From NCBI RefSeq assembly GCF_004799035.1, contig NZ_MWIO01000003.1, positions 1-64,000 on the forward strand: a DNA stretch of 64,000 nt, read 5' to 3'. Positions 26,125 through 34,322 of this stretch are shown here, in pieces. Source of the DNA: Rhodanobacter lindaniclasticus (GTDB taxonomy: Bacteria; Pseudomonadota; Gammaproteobacteria; Xanthomonadales; Rhodanobacteraceae). Position numbers and translations under genes: made by a program. Below the pieces are notes generated by a model. That model saw nothing but the letters and a program-made list of their open reading frames with translations, ran no database searches and was not told where the DNA came from. Each line of letters begins with the position of its first letter. Within the stretch, counting starts at the first letter, position 1.

Positions 26125-27189
26125 ATGGGCTTCGTCTATTTCGTATTGATCTACAACTGGTTGAGCAACCAGATCAATACCTTCGGCATGGATCTGATGG
26201 CCAACCTGATGACCTGGGCCAGCGGAATTGCCCTGGTGCTGGTGACCCTGTGGATCATGATTCAGGGCTACCGCATGATCACCGGTCAGTCGCGCGACTC
26301 CATGATGGCGTTGGTGATGAGCATGACCCGGGTCGCCATCATCGTCACCGCCGCCACCACGATGAGCATGCTTGGCGCGAACCTGCACCACTTCCTGACC
26401 ACCGATCTCAGCACCGAGGTCAACCAACTCTTCACCGGTGACAACAGCACCGCAGCGCAAACCATCGACGAGAACCTCGCCTGGACACAATTGGCACTGC
26501 AGGCCATCGATGCCGTGCAGATCTCCCCGGGCGACACCGACCTGGCCCAGACCAAGCAGAACGCCCTGCTGATGGCCGGCTTCGGCACCGCCGCCCCGCC
26601 GATGGCCGCGGCTGCCATGCTGCTGATGTACCAGTTCGCCCTGGCCCTCTTCATCGGCCTCGGGCCGCTATTCATCCTCTGCCTGATCTTCGAACAAACC
26701 AAATCACTGTTTCAGCGCTGGCTGCTGTACGGCATCGGCACCGTGTTCTCGATGGCCGTTCTTGCTTTCGTCAGCTCACTGGTGCTGCAGCTCACCCTGC
26801 GCGTGGCCGCGGCGCTGTGGACATCCAATCTCATCAACAACATCACGGGCAACGGCGCCGAGGGCCTGTCCAGGCAGGCCCTGCAACAAGGTGGCCTGGG
26901 CCTGCTGATGACCGTGCTGATCGTCTCCGTCCCGCCCATGGCCGCCATGTTCTTCCAGGGCACGCTGGGCAACTTCATGCACTACTCGGCTTTCGCGGGT
27001 CCAGCCAGTGCACCCGGCCCCCAGGGGCAGCCGCCAGGAAGTTACGCGAATGCGCCGCTACTGCATGGTCTCGGTAATCCCGCTACCGGTACCGCCATCC
27101 TCAATACGGGTAACGGTCTCCACCGCACCACCGTTGCAACCGTCGTCGCAACCGATTCCATCAAGCCCTCAGCGACCGGAAGGCACTGA
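26125..27189 (+). CDS. virB6: VirB6/TrbL polytopic membrane protein
   Basis: A 354-aa inner-membrane protein with about six helices: two N-terminal ones (ALVLVTLWIMIQGYRMITGQ is typical of VirB6), a periplasmic loop, a central block with GLGPLFILCLIFEQTKSLFQ and WLLYGIGTVF, and a Gly/Ala-rich C-terminal tail. It forms part of the inner-membrane channel. The DUF4189 gene starts 2 bp after the stop. Confidence 0.93.
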   Translation: MGFVYFVLIYNWLSNQINTFGMDLMANLMTWASGIALVLVTLWIMIQGYRMITGQSRDSMMALVMSMTRVAIIVTAATTMSMLGANLHHFLTTDLSTEVNQLFTGDNSTAAQTIDENLAWTQLALQAIDAVQISPGDTDLAQTKQNALLMAGFGTAAPPMAAAAMLLMYQFALALFIGLGPLFILCLIFEQTKSLFQRWLLYGIGTVFSMAVLAFVSSLVLQLTLRVAAALWTSNLINNITGNGAEGLSRQALQQGGLGLLMTVLIVSVPPMAAMFFQGTLGNFMHYSAFAGPASAPGPQGQPPGSYANAPLLHGLGNPATGTAILNTGNGLHRTTVATVVATDSIKPSATGRH

Positions 27190-27191
27190 CC

Positions 27192-27737
27192 ATGACGTCG
27201 ATTGCATCGCGATGGTTGCTGATCGGCTTGCTGCTCATGGCCGCCCCCATCGCTCACGGTGAAAATGGCTGTCCGACGGGCTTTCTGCCAACCGGCGGCG
27301 CGCCCAGCGCGCAAGATCCAGGCGCCTGCAGACCCATGGCGAGCTACGAGCAACAGCAAGCGCCACGCAGTCCCCCGCCACCACCGCCACGCCCTGTTCC
27401 ACCACTTGAATGGAAGCCCGATTGGGGAGCCATCGCGTGGGATGACGAACGCCGAACCATCGGCTCAGTTGTCGAAGCTCCGACCGAGAATGAGGCGAAA
27501 GAAGGTGCAATGAAGGACTGCCAGTCCAAAGGCGGCGTGGACTGTCGGTTGGTACTTGCATATGAAAACGGCTGTGGCGCATTCGCCATAAGCGACGCGG
27601 CATGGGGCGTACAGGCCGATGCCACGGAAATCGGAGCTGAGGTCTACGCCGTCAGGGCTTGCACCAAAACCGGGCACCAGGAATGTCACGTGCTGTTCAA
27701 GGATTGCAGTCGCCCCAACGGGTTTGCCACGCCATGA
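27192..27737 (+). CDS. Secreted DUF4189 protein, T4SS-linked
   Basis: A 181-aa exported protein starting 2 bp after virB6. It has a signal peptide (cleavage near AHG-EN), a proline stretch (about residues 58-70) and a C-terminal DUF4189 domain: WGAIAWDDERRTIGSVVEAP, NEAKEGAMKDCQ, RLVLAYENGCGAFAIS, and several cysteines likely to form disulfides. The placement fits a periplasmic accessory or an immunity protein guarding against envelope-targeting effectors; this is inference. Confidence 0.8.
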   Translation: MTSIASRWLLIGLLLMAAPIAHGENGCPTGFLPTGGAPSAQDPGACRPMASYEQQQAPRSPPPPPPRPVPPLEWKPDWGAIAWDDERRTIGSVVEAPTENEAKEGAMKDCQSKGGVDCRLVLAYENGCGAFAISDAAWGVQADATEIGAEVYAVRACTKTGHQECHVLFKDCSRPNGFATP

Positions 27738-27902
27738 CGCGTACTGCGAAGTCAACTCGACACCGGTTTTCCTGCAGCCACCGATCAACAACGGATTCAC
27801 CTGTGGCTGCCATCCGAGGAGCAACGCCGGAATCGTTCCTGGCCCGGCGCACGCCCTCTGAAAATCCGCACCAGCAATCACCTCATGCATCGGAGACATG
27901 CC

Positions 27903-28226
27903 ATGAAGCCAACCATGCTGCTCGCGACCCTGACCATGGGCATCGCCACCCTGCTCACAATCGCGCCTGCACGCGCACAAAGCATCGACCCGTGCGCTGT
28001 CTATACCTGCATGGCCGGCATGTCCGGTGATGGTGCCACCGGCGGTGCCGCCTGCGCGCCTGCGACCACGTTCTTCTTCAGTCTGGTGGTCTTCGACCCG
28101 TACTTCGACGCGCCCGCAACCTCCCAACTGCGTCGGCGATACCTGATGACCTGCCCAGGCGCCAACACCGGCACCAACGCCGCCATCCTGAACGCCATCA
28201 TCGCCGAATGGGGAACGGTGCCCTGA
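27903..28226 (+). CDS. TrbM/KikA/MpfK family secreted protein
   Basis: A 107-aa exported protein (signal cleaved near ARA-QS, residue 25) with the TrbM/KikA pattern: DPCAVYTCMAGMSG, a GGAACAPATTFFFSLVVFDPYF block and four conserved cysteines. Such proteins accompany conjugation systems (pKM101 KikA, RP4 TrbM) and help pilus or core assembly. GGAG lies before the ATG. It stands 165 bp after the DUF4189 gene and closes the T4SS block. Confidence 0.85.
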   Translation: MKPTMLLATLTMGIATLLTIAPARAQSIDPCAVYTCMAGMSGDGATGGAACAPATTFFFSLVVFDPYFDAPATSQLRRRYLMTCPGANTGTNAAILNAIIAEWGTVP

Positions 28227-28335
28227 GGCACATCTGCCACGCGCCCGTGAGAAGTTCTTGAGGATCTCGACCTGCGGCATCCCGTCATGCGGAGCGAGAA
28301 CCTCGTCGCTGCACCGGTCTTGGCGACTCGCAAGA

Positions 28336-28572
28336 ATGGATTTGGATCACATCAGCCAGATCGTCCTCAGCGAAAATGGCACGCGTGCATTCGCGCTCGA
28401 ATACGGGGCCGCTGCCCGAATGGCGCAGGTGCAGATCGCCGGTGCCGTGCAGACCCTGATCGCGGACAACGGCGCCGCACGAGCTCAAGCACGCGAACAG
28501 GCAGCAGGTTACTGGTCGACTGCGCGACCTGTGGCGCTGCGGCCGGCCGAACCGCGGGTAGTCTGGCGCTAG
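28336..28572 (+). CDS. Small orphan protein with XVIPCD-like segment
   Basis: A 78-aa ORF after the T4SS genes. Its first 50 residues (MDLDHISQIVLSENGTRAFA, then a AQVQIAGAVQTLIADN block) resemble the 'IDHV..s.dg..lFAVQG ... a.Vd.a.Av..p.eqs' pattern of XVIPCD, the C-terminal secretion domain of X-T4SS effectors. The GLxRIDHV and FAVQG motifs are only partly kept and no toxin domain precedes it, so it may be an effector remnant, a small adaptor, or chance. Ribosome site weak. Its stop codon overlaps the stop of the convergent DUF455 gene (CTAG). Confidence 0.45.
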   Translation: MDLDHISQIVLSENGTRAFALEYGAAARMAQVQIAGAVQTLIADNGAARAQAREQAAGYWSTARPVALRPAEPRVVWR

Positions 28573-29435
28573 TTCATCCCGGCTGGGCTGCGCGATCGCG
28601 ACGGCGGAGTTGCATCACCCGACGGACGTGAGCTTTCGGCCAAGCGAGTGAGCCGATCCAGTTCTTCCGGGGAAAACCCCGCCTCCATCCGCGCCGGGCG
28701 ATTGAACGGTCCACGCAGGTCGACGCCCATGTAGTCGCGGATCAGGCCGAAGAAGGTTTCCACCGGCTCGATGCCGTCGCGTTCGCAGCAGTGGAGATAC
28801 CAGCGCGTGCCGGCGGCGACGTGGGCGACCTCCTCGCGCAGGATCACTTCCAGGATGGCGACGGTGGCTTCGTCGCCCAGTTGGCGCAGGCGCTCGATCA
28901 TGCCCGGGGTGACGTCCAGCCCGCGCGCTTCGAGCACGCGCGGCACCAGCGCCATGCGTGCGGTGTCGTTGCCGGCGGTTTTCTCGGCCATCTGCCACAG
29001 GCCGTCGTGGGCGTCGAAATCGCCGTAGGCGTGGCCAAGCCCGGCCAGCCGCGCGGACAGCATGGCGAAGTGGCGCGCCTCGTCGTGGGCGCAGCTGGCC
29101 CAGTCGCGGTAGTAGTCGTGCGGTTTGCCGCGGAAGCGGTAGACCGCGTCCCAGGCCAGGTTGATCGCGTTGAACTCGATGTGCGCCACCGCATGTACCA
29201 GGGCGACGCGGCCTTCGGCACTGCCCAGTCCGCGCTGCGGCAGCTGGCGTGCGTTGACCAGCCGCGGCCGCGCCGGGCGCCCCGGCGGGCCGATCGGTTC
29301 GGGCGGAGGCGACGACGGATCGGCCTGCAATTCGCCGCGCCGGAAGGCCTGCCAGGTTTCGTGCGTCAGGCGCAGCTTTTCGGTCGGCTCGGTGGCGTCG
29401 AGGCAGGCTTTGGCGGCGGCATGCAGATCGGACAT
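28569..29435 (-). CDS. DUF455 ferritin-like protein
   Basis: A 288-aa helical protein of the DUF455 family (ferritin-like fold, related to the tRNA hydroxylase MiaE). Diiron-type ligands are visible as Glu/His in HAVAHIEFNAINLAWD, CAHDEARHFAML and REEVAHVAAGTRWY. Cytoplasmic oxidative enzyme of unknown substrate. A GTAG-type repeat pair separates it from purF upstream. Confidence 0.9.
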   Translation of the reverse strand: MSDLHAAAKACLDATEPTEKLRLTHETWQAFRRGELQADPSSPPPEPIGPPGRPARPRLVNARQLPQRGLGSAEGRVALVHAVAHIEFNAINLAWDAVYRFRGKPHDYYRDWASCAHDEARHFAMLSARLAGLGHAYGDFDAHDGLWQMAEKTAGNDTARMALVPRVLEARGLDVTPGMIERLRQLGDEATVAILEVILREEVAHVAAGTRWYLHCCERDGIEPVETFFGLIRDYMGVDLRGPFNRPARMEAGFSPEELDRLTRLAESSRPSGDATPPSRSRSPAGMN

Positions 29436-29443
29436 GGGGCTTC

Positions 29444-29527
29444 CTGCAGGAGCGCACTCGCGCGCGATGCTCTTCTTTGGAATCCCGAATCCCGACAGAA
29501 AGCATCGCGCACCAGTGCGCTCCTGCG
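29444..29527. repeat. Inverted pair of GTAG-type REP elements
   Basis: Arm 1 (29444-29474) reads CTGCAGGAGCGCACTCGCGC then GCGATGC; arm 2 (29499-29527) is its imperfect reverse complement with GCATCGCGC and GTGCGCTCCTGC. The spacer contains GAATCCCGAATCCCGA, the same heptamer found in the other copies. It fills the gap between purF and the DUF455 gene and could form a large hairpin at the 3' end of purF mRNA. Confidence 0.85.
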
Positions 29528-29529
29528 GT

Positions 29530-31005
29530 TTACATGATGCGCCGTGCGGCCTTGGCGTCGTCGGAACGCAGCATCTGGATCTGTTCCAGGTACTGGTCGT
29601 CCAGGCCGGTGACGTATTCGCCGGAGAAGCACGAGGAATCGAAATGCCTGAGGTTCTCGTTGCCGTCGCGCACCGACCATTCGAGATCCTTGAGATCCTG
29701 GTAGATCAGCCAGTCGGCGCCGAGCAGCTTTTCCACCTCCTGCTCGGTGCGGCCGGCGGCGACCAGTTCGCTGGCCGACGGCATGTCGATGCCGTACACG
29801 TTGGGATAGCGCACCGGCGGCGCGGCGGAGGCGAAGTAGACGTTCCTTGCGCCGGCCTCGCGCGCCATCTGGATGATCTGCTTCGAGGTGGTGCCGCGCA
29901 CGATCGAATCATCCACCAGCAGCACGTTCTTCTTGTTGAACTCCAGGCCGATCGCATTGAGCTTGCGGCGCACCGATTTCACGCGCTCGCCCTGCCCCGG
30001 CATGATGAAGGTGCGGCCGATGTAGCGGTTCTTGACGAAGCCCTCGCGGAACGGCACGCCGAGCGCGCCGGCCAGCGCGCTGGCGGCGGTGCGCGCGGTG
30101 TCGGGGATCGGGATCACCGCGTCGATGCCGTGGTCGGGGCGCTCGCGCAGGATCTTCTCGGCCAGCTTCTCGCCCATGCGCAGGCGCGCCTTGTACACCG
30201 ACACGTCCTCGATCATCGAGTCAGGCCGCGCCAGGTAGACGTACTCGAAGATGCATGGCGAGTGCACCGCGCCCTCGGCGCAGCGACGGCTGTACAGCTG
30301 GCCCTGGTCGGTGATGATCACCGCCTCGCCCGGCATCACGTCGCGCAGCCGCTTGAAACCCAGCACGTCCAGCGCCACCGATTCGGAGGCCACGGCGTAC
30401 TCGTGCCCTTCGGCGGTGACGCGCTCGCCCAGCACCAGGGGGCGGATGCCGTGCGGGTCGCGGAACGCCACCAGGCCGTAGCCCAGCAGCAGCGCGATGC
30501 AGGCGTAGCCGCCGCGGGCGCGCGCGTGCACGCCGGCCACGGCCTTGAAGATGTGGTCCGGGGTCAGCTCCATGCGGTCCTGGATCTGCAGCTCGTGCGC
30601 GAGCACGTTCAGCAGCACCTCCGAATCGGAATCGGTGTTGATGTGGCGGCGATCGCCCTCGAACATCTCGCGCCGCAGCGTGTCGGTGTTGACCAGGTTG
30701 CCGTTGTGCGCGAAGGCGATGCCGTACGGCGAGTTGACGTACAGCGGTTGCGCCTCGGCCGACCCTTCCGAACCGGCGGTGGGGTAGCGGCAATGGCCGA
30801 TGCCGATGCGCCCGCGCAACTCGCCCATCGCACGCTGGCCGAACACGTCGCGCACCAGGCCGTTGCCCTTGTGCAGGCGCAGGCGCGAGCCGTCCACCGT
30901 GGCGATGCCGGCGGCGTCCTGGCCGCGGTGCTGCAACACCGTCAAACCGTCATAAAGCGCCGATGCCACTTCCGTGGTACCGACGATGCCGATGATTCCG
31001 CACAT
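29530..31005 (-). CDS. purF: Amidophosphoribosyltransferase
   Basis: First committed step of purine synthesis: PRPP plus glutamine to phosphoribosylamine. At 491 aa it has the N-terminal Ntn-hydrolase glutaminase with catalytic Cys2 (MCGIIGIVG), conserved [11 protein letters not shown] and AHNGNLVNT, and the C-terminal PRTase with the PRPP loop [14 protein letters not shown]. No long propeptide. It lies 30 bp after cvpA in the classic cvpA-purF order. Confidence 0.98.
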   Translation of the reverse strand: MCGIIGIVGTTEVASALYDGLTVLQHRGQDAAGIATVDGSRLRLHKGNGLVRDVFGQRAMGELRGRIGIGHCRYPTAGSEGSAEAQPLYVNSPYGIAFAHNGNLVNTDTLRREMFEGDRRHINTDSDSEVLLNVLAHELQIQDRMELTPDHIFKAVAGVHARARGGYACIALLLGYGLVAFRDPHGIRPLVLGERVTAEGHEYAVASESVALDVLGFKRLRDVMPGEAVIITDQGQLYSRRCAEGAVHSPCIFEYVYLARPDSMIEDVSVYKARLRMGEKLAEKILRERPDHGIDAVIPIPDTARTAASALAGALGVPFREGFVKNRYIGRTFIMPGQGERVKSVRRKLNAIGLEFNKKNVLLVDDSIVRGTTSKQIIQMAREAGARNVYFASAAPPVRYPNVYGIDMPSASELVAAGRTEQEVEKLLGADWLIYQDLKDLEWSVRDGNENLRHFDSSCFSGEYVTGLDDQYLEQIQMLRSDDAKAARRIM

Positions 31006-31035
31006 GATGGATGGCCTGTTTCGGGAATGCTGATT

Positions 31036-31743
31036 CTATGGTTGCCGCGCGGGAGGCGACGTGCTGGCGGCGCTGGCCGGCGCAGCGGGAGCGCCTTGCC
31101 GTCCGGAAATGGGGGCGTGCAGCTTTCCGCTCAAGCCGTCCACCTGCTTGAGCAATTCGGCCGGCGCCACCCGATCGAGCAGGCTCGGCGCCGTCGACGA
31201 GCCGGCGGGCCCGTGCGGCAACGCCGGCGCCGACTTGAGCTTGTCCAGCATCGCATCGGGATGCAGATGATCGCCCACGCTGGCGGGGATGTTCTGCCCC
31301 AGCCACGCCGCGGCGACCTGGAACTGCGGCAGCAACATGGATTGCTGCCACCACGGCTCGCGCGTCACCGCCGTGAGCCCGACCAGGAACACCAGGATGG
31401 TGACCACCAGCGCGCCGCGCACGAAACCGAACAACACGCCCAGCAGGCGATCCATGCCGGTCAGGCCGGTGCTCCAGATCAGCCGCCGGGCGGCGAAGCG
31501 CACGAGCATGCCCAGCAGCAGGACGCCGAAGAAGCAGATCGCATAGCCGAGGCCGATGCGCGCCATCGGCAGCGAGATCGAGTTCTCGAACAAGGCCGCC
31601 ACGTCCGGCCCGAACACCGCCGCCACCCAGAACGCGGCGATCCAGGTGACCAGCGACAGCACCTCCGCCACCAGTCCGCGCATCAGGCCGATCAGCACCG
31701 ACAGCGCGAGGATGCCCAGGATGATTCCGTCGAGCCAGTTCAT
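31036..31743 (-). CDS. cvpA: CvpA family membrane protein
   Basis: A 235-aa protein with four transmembrane helices in its first 165 residues (NWLDGIILGILALSVLIGLM; LVTWIAAFWVAAVFG; a LGYAICFFGVLLLGMLV helix; LFGFVRGALVVTILVFLVG) and an Ala/Pro-rich cytoplasmic tail. CvpA was named for colicin V production and lies beside purF in many bacteria. Start MNWLDG was preferred over an upstream frame start (31776). Confidence 0.95.
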   Translation of the reverse strand: MNWLDGIILGILALSVLIGLMRGLVAEVLSLVTWIAAFWVAAVFGPDVAALFENSISLPMARIGLGYAICFFGVLLLGMLVRFAARRLIWSTGLTGMDRLLGVLFGFVRGALVVTILVFLVGLTAVTREPWWQQSMLLPQFQVAAAWLGQNIPASVGDHLHPDAMLDKLKSAPALPHGPAGSSTAPSLLDRVAPAELLKQVDGLSGKLHAPISGRQGAPAAPASAASTSPPARQP

Positions 31744-31854
31744 CCTTTGGACCGATTCGCGCGGTTGGCATGACACGGCAGCGATACGCGTGCGCCGACG
31801 TCGCGATGATCACGCCACGCGTGCCCGCAAACGCCGGGTGCGTGACGGCGCACG

Positions 31855-32880
31855 TCAGGGCACCGAGACGACATTGCCATCCATGCCCAGCTTGGCCTTG
31901 ATCTGATCGTGCACGCGCTGGGCGTCGGCACGCTGGGTCTGCGGACCGGCGCGCACGCGCCACAGGGTGCGGCCGCCGGACTGCACGGAGTCGACGAAGC
32001 CGTCGAAGCCGGCTGCGCGCAACTTGTCGCGCAAGGCGATCGCATCGGCCTGGCTGCTCACCGCCGCCAGTTGCACCGCCCAGCCGCCAGCCCTGGCGGT
32101 GTGTGTGGTCGTGGAGGTGGTGGGCGTCGAGGTACCCGAGACATCGGCGTCCTGCTCCACCTTGGCCGGCACGCCGGGAATTGCCTGGGTGATCTTCAGA
32201 CGTGCCGCCTCGGCCGCCGTGCGCGTCTCGAAGGGCCCGGCGGTGACCAGCGTGCGCGACTGCCCGGCCCGCGTGATCACGCGACCCGACACCGGGTAGC
32301 CCAATGCGCGCACCCGGCTCTGCAACTTGGCCGCGCCACTGGCGCTGGCGTAGGCGCTGAGGTTGATCGTGTAGCTGCCATGTGCTGCGGATGCCGCGAC
32401 GGTCGCCGGCGTCAGTTCGGCCGGTTTGGCTGCCGGCTTGCTCGGTTCGCTGGCCGGTGCGGGCTTCGCGGCGGCAACGGCCTTCGGCGTCGCCGCCGTG
32501 CCGGTGTCGCGCTGCGGAATCACCGGTTGCGCCGGCGAGGTGCCGCTGCCAGTCGTCACCGTGGTCGGCGCGGGCGTCCGGCCCGCCTCCGGGTCGAGTT
32601 CCACGTCGCGTGGACGGTTCGAGTCGATGGTGACCGTGGCGATGCGGTCGCCCGACACCGCGGCGCCCGCCGCGGTCGTCGCGCCGGCCGGCACGCTGGC
32701 GGCGGCGGACGGGTCGAGGCTCATCGTCCTGGTCTGCAGGTCGCGGTCGGGCGCAGGCGGAATGGCCAGGCTCACCGACTGGTCACCGCCGGGGGTGGGC
32801 GGGCTGTCGGTGAAGAACATCGGCACAAAAATGACCGCCAACGCTATCAGGACGGCAGCTCCCAGCAGGCGTGTTTTCAA
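31855..32880 (-). CDS. DedD-like SPOR-domain protein
   Basis: A 341-aa protein: an N-terminal anchor (LLGAAVLIALAVIFVPMFF), a long Ala/Pro/Thr-rich linker and two SPOR-like repeats, about residues 168-245 (SYTINLSAYASASGAAKLQS) and 268-341 (GWAVQLAAVSSQADAIALRD). SPOR domains bind denuded septal peptidoglycan, so a cell-division role like DedD is likely. Start codon appears to be TTG, with GGGAG eight bases before it. It lies between folC and cvpA as dedD does in E. coli. Confidence 0.9.
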   Translation of the reverse strand: MKTRLLGAAVLIALAVIFVPMFFTDSPPTPGGDQSVSLAIPPAPDRDLQTRTMSLDPSAAASVPAGATTAAGAAVSGDRIATVTIDSNRPRDVELDPEAGRTPAPTTVTTGSGTSPAQPVIPQRDTGTAATPKAVAAAKPAPASEPSKPAAKPAELTPATVAASAAHGSYTINLSAYASASGAAKLQSRVRALGYPVSGRVITRAGQSRTLVTAGPFETRTAAEAARLKITQAIPGVPAKVEQDADVSGTSTPTTSTTTHTARAGGWAVQLAAVSSQADAIALRDKLRAAGFDGFVDSVQSGGRTLWRVRAGPQTQRADAQRVHDQIKAKLGMDGNVVSVP

Positions 32881-32956
32881 GTTTTCGCTCCCAGGCGGCG
32901 AACGCGATGCGCAATGCGGCGATTATACCTGCCGACGCCGGGTGCCATGCGGCGGC

Positions 32957-34231
32957 TCACGGCGCGTGTTCAGCCATCACCGCGCTGGCGACGAAAAACG
33001 AGCCGAACGCCAGGATGCAGTCACCCGGCTGCGTGGCCCGGCGTGCCGCAGCGAGTGCGGCGGCCACGTCGGGATGGGCGTCGAACGACGCCTGCGGCAA
33101 GGTGGATTGCAGCTTTTCCGACAGCGCCGCCACGTCCATCCCGCGCGGCGATGCCTGTTCCAGCCCGGCCAGGTGCCAGTGCGCAATGCGCGCACCGAGC
33201 GCGCCGATCACCCCGGCCACGTCCTTGTCCGCCAGCGCGCCGTAAACGGCATGCACCGCGCCGTGCGTCGATGCGTCCAGCCACTCGGCCAGCACCCGCG
33301 CGGCCTGCGGGTTGTGGCCCACGTCCACGAACACCGGGGGCTCGCCGCCCAGCGCCTGCAACCGCGCGGCGATCCGCACGTCGTGCAGGCCGGCGCTGGC
33401 CGCGGCAAACAGGGTGCTGGGCGAGAACGCCTCGTCGCCCAGCGCATGCAACGCGGCAATCGCGGCGGCGGCGTTGGCATGCTGTACCGGCGCGGCGAGG
33501 TACGGATCGGGCAACTCCATCGCACTGCCGTCGCGATGGCGCCAGCGCCAGCCGTCTTCGTGGCGTTCCACGCTGAAGTCGATGCCGGCACGCTCGACCT
33601 GCGCGCCACGTTCGGCCAGCGCTGCAAGCAGGCCGTCGGGCGGATCGAGCTGGCCCACGATCGCCGGCCGACCGCGGCGCGCGATGCCGGCCTTCTCGCG
33701 GCCGATGCTGTCGCGGTCGGGGCCCAGCCATTCCGTGTGGTCCAGATCCACGGTGGTGATCACGGCCACGTCCGCATCGATGATGTTGACCGCGTCGAGC
33801 CGGCCGCCCAGCCCCACTTCGAGCACCGCCACGTCGACACCGGCGCGGGCGAACAAGTCCACCGCCGCCAGCGCGCCGAACTCGAAATAGGTCAGCGGAA
33901 TCTCCGCGCGCGCCGCCTCGATGCGTTCGAACGACCCAATCAGCGCGGCATCGGTGACCGGCACGCCGTCGATGCCGATGCGCTCGTTGTAGGCCAGCAG
34001 ATGCGGCGAGGTGAAGGCGCCGACGTGCCATCCGGCCGCCTTCAGCATCGCCCCCAGCAGCGCCACGGTCGAACCCTTGCCATTGGTGCCGGCCACGGTG
34101 ATCACCCGTGGCGCCGGCCGCGGCGCGCCCATGCGTTGCCATACCTCGCGCACGCGATCGAGGCCCAGCTCGATGCTGTGCACGTTGACGCGATCCTGAT
34201 AACTCAACCACTCGGCGAGGGTGCGGGGCAT
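32957..34231 (-). CDS. folC: Dihydrofolate synthase / folylpolyglutamate synthase
   Basis: A 424-aa Mur-ligase-type enzyme that adds glutamate to dihydropteroate and to folates. The P-loop is VAGTNGKGSTVALLG; TSPHLLAYNERIGI and the LEVGLGGRLDAVNI block are family signatures, and the C-terminal ligase domain contains VFVDVGHNPQAA. First gene of the folC-dedD-cvpA-purF cluster. Confidence 0.97.
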   Translation of the reverse strand: MPRTLAEWLSYQDRVNVHSIELGLDRVREVWQRMGAPRPAPRVITVAGTNGKGSTVALLGAMLKAAGWHVGAFTSPHLLAYNERIGIDGVPVTDAALIGSFERIEAARAEIPLTYFEFGALAAVDLFARAGVDVAVLEVGLGGRLDAVNIIDADVAVITTVDLDHTEWLGPDRDSIGREKAGIARRGRPAIVGQLDPPDGLLAALAERGAQVERAGIDFSVERHEDGWRWRHRDGSAMELPDPYLAAPVQHANAAAAIAALHALGDEAFSPSTLFAAASAGLHDVRIAARLQALGGEPPVFVDVGHNPQAARVLAEWLDASTHGAVHAVYGALADKDVAGVIGALGARIAHWHLAGLEQASPRGMDVAALSEKLQSTLPQASFDAHPDVAAALAAARRATQPGDCILAFGSFFVASAVMAEHAP

Positions 34232-34322
34232 GAACGGGTTGCTCGATGGACAGGCGAGGGAGATCGCCCATTGTCGCCGAAGCCGGCGCAGGAACGCACC
34301 GATCAGACCGCCAGCGGCCCCC

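Noticed and set aside
31909-33576. 555-codon plus-strand frame opposite the SPOR and folC genes.
   Set aside because: Antisense shadow rich in Arg, Gly and Ala; both minus-strand genes have clear domain signatures.
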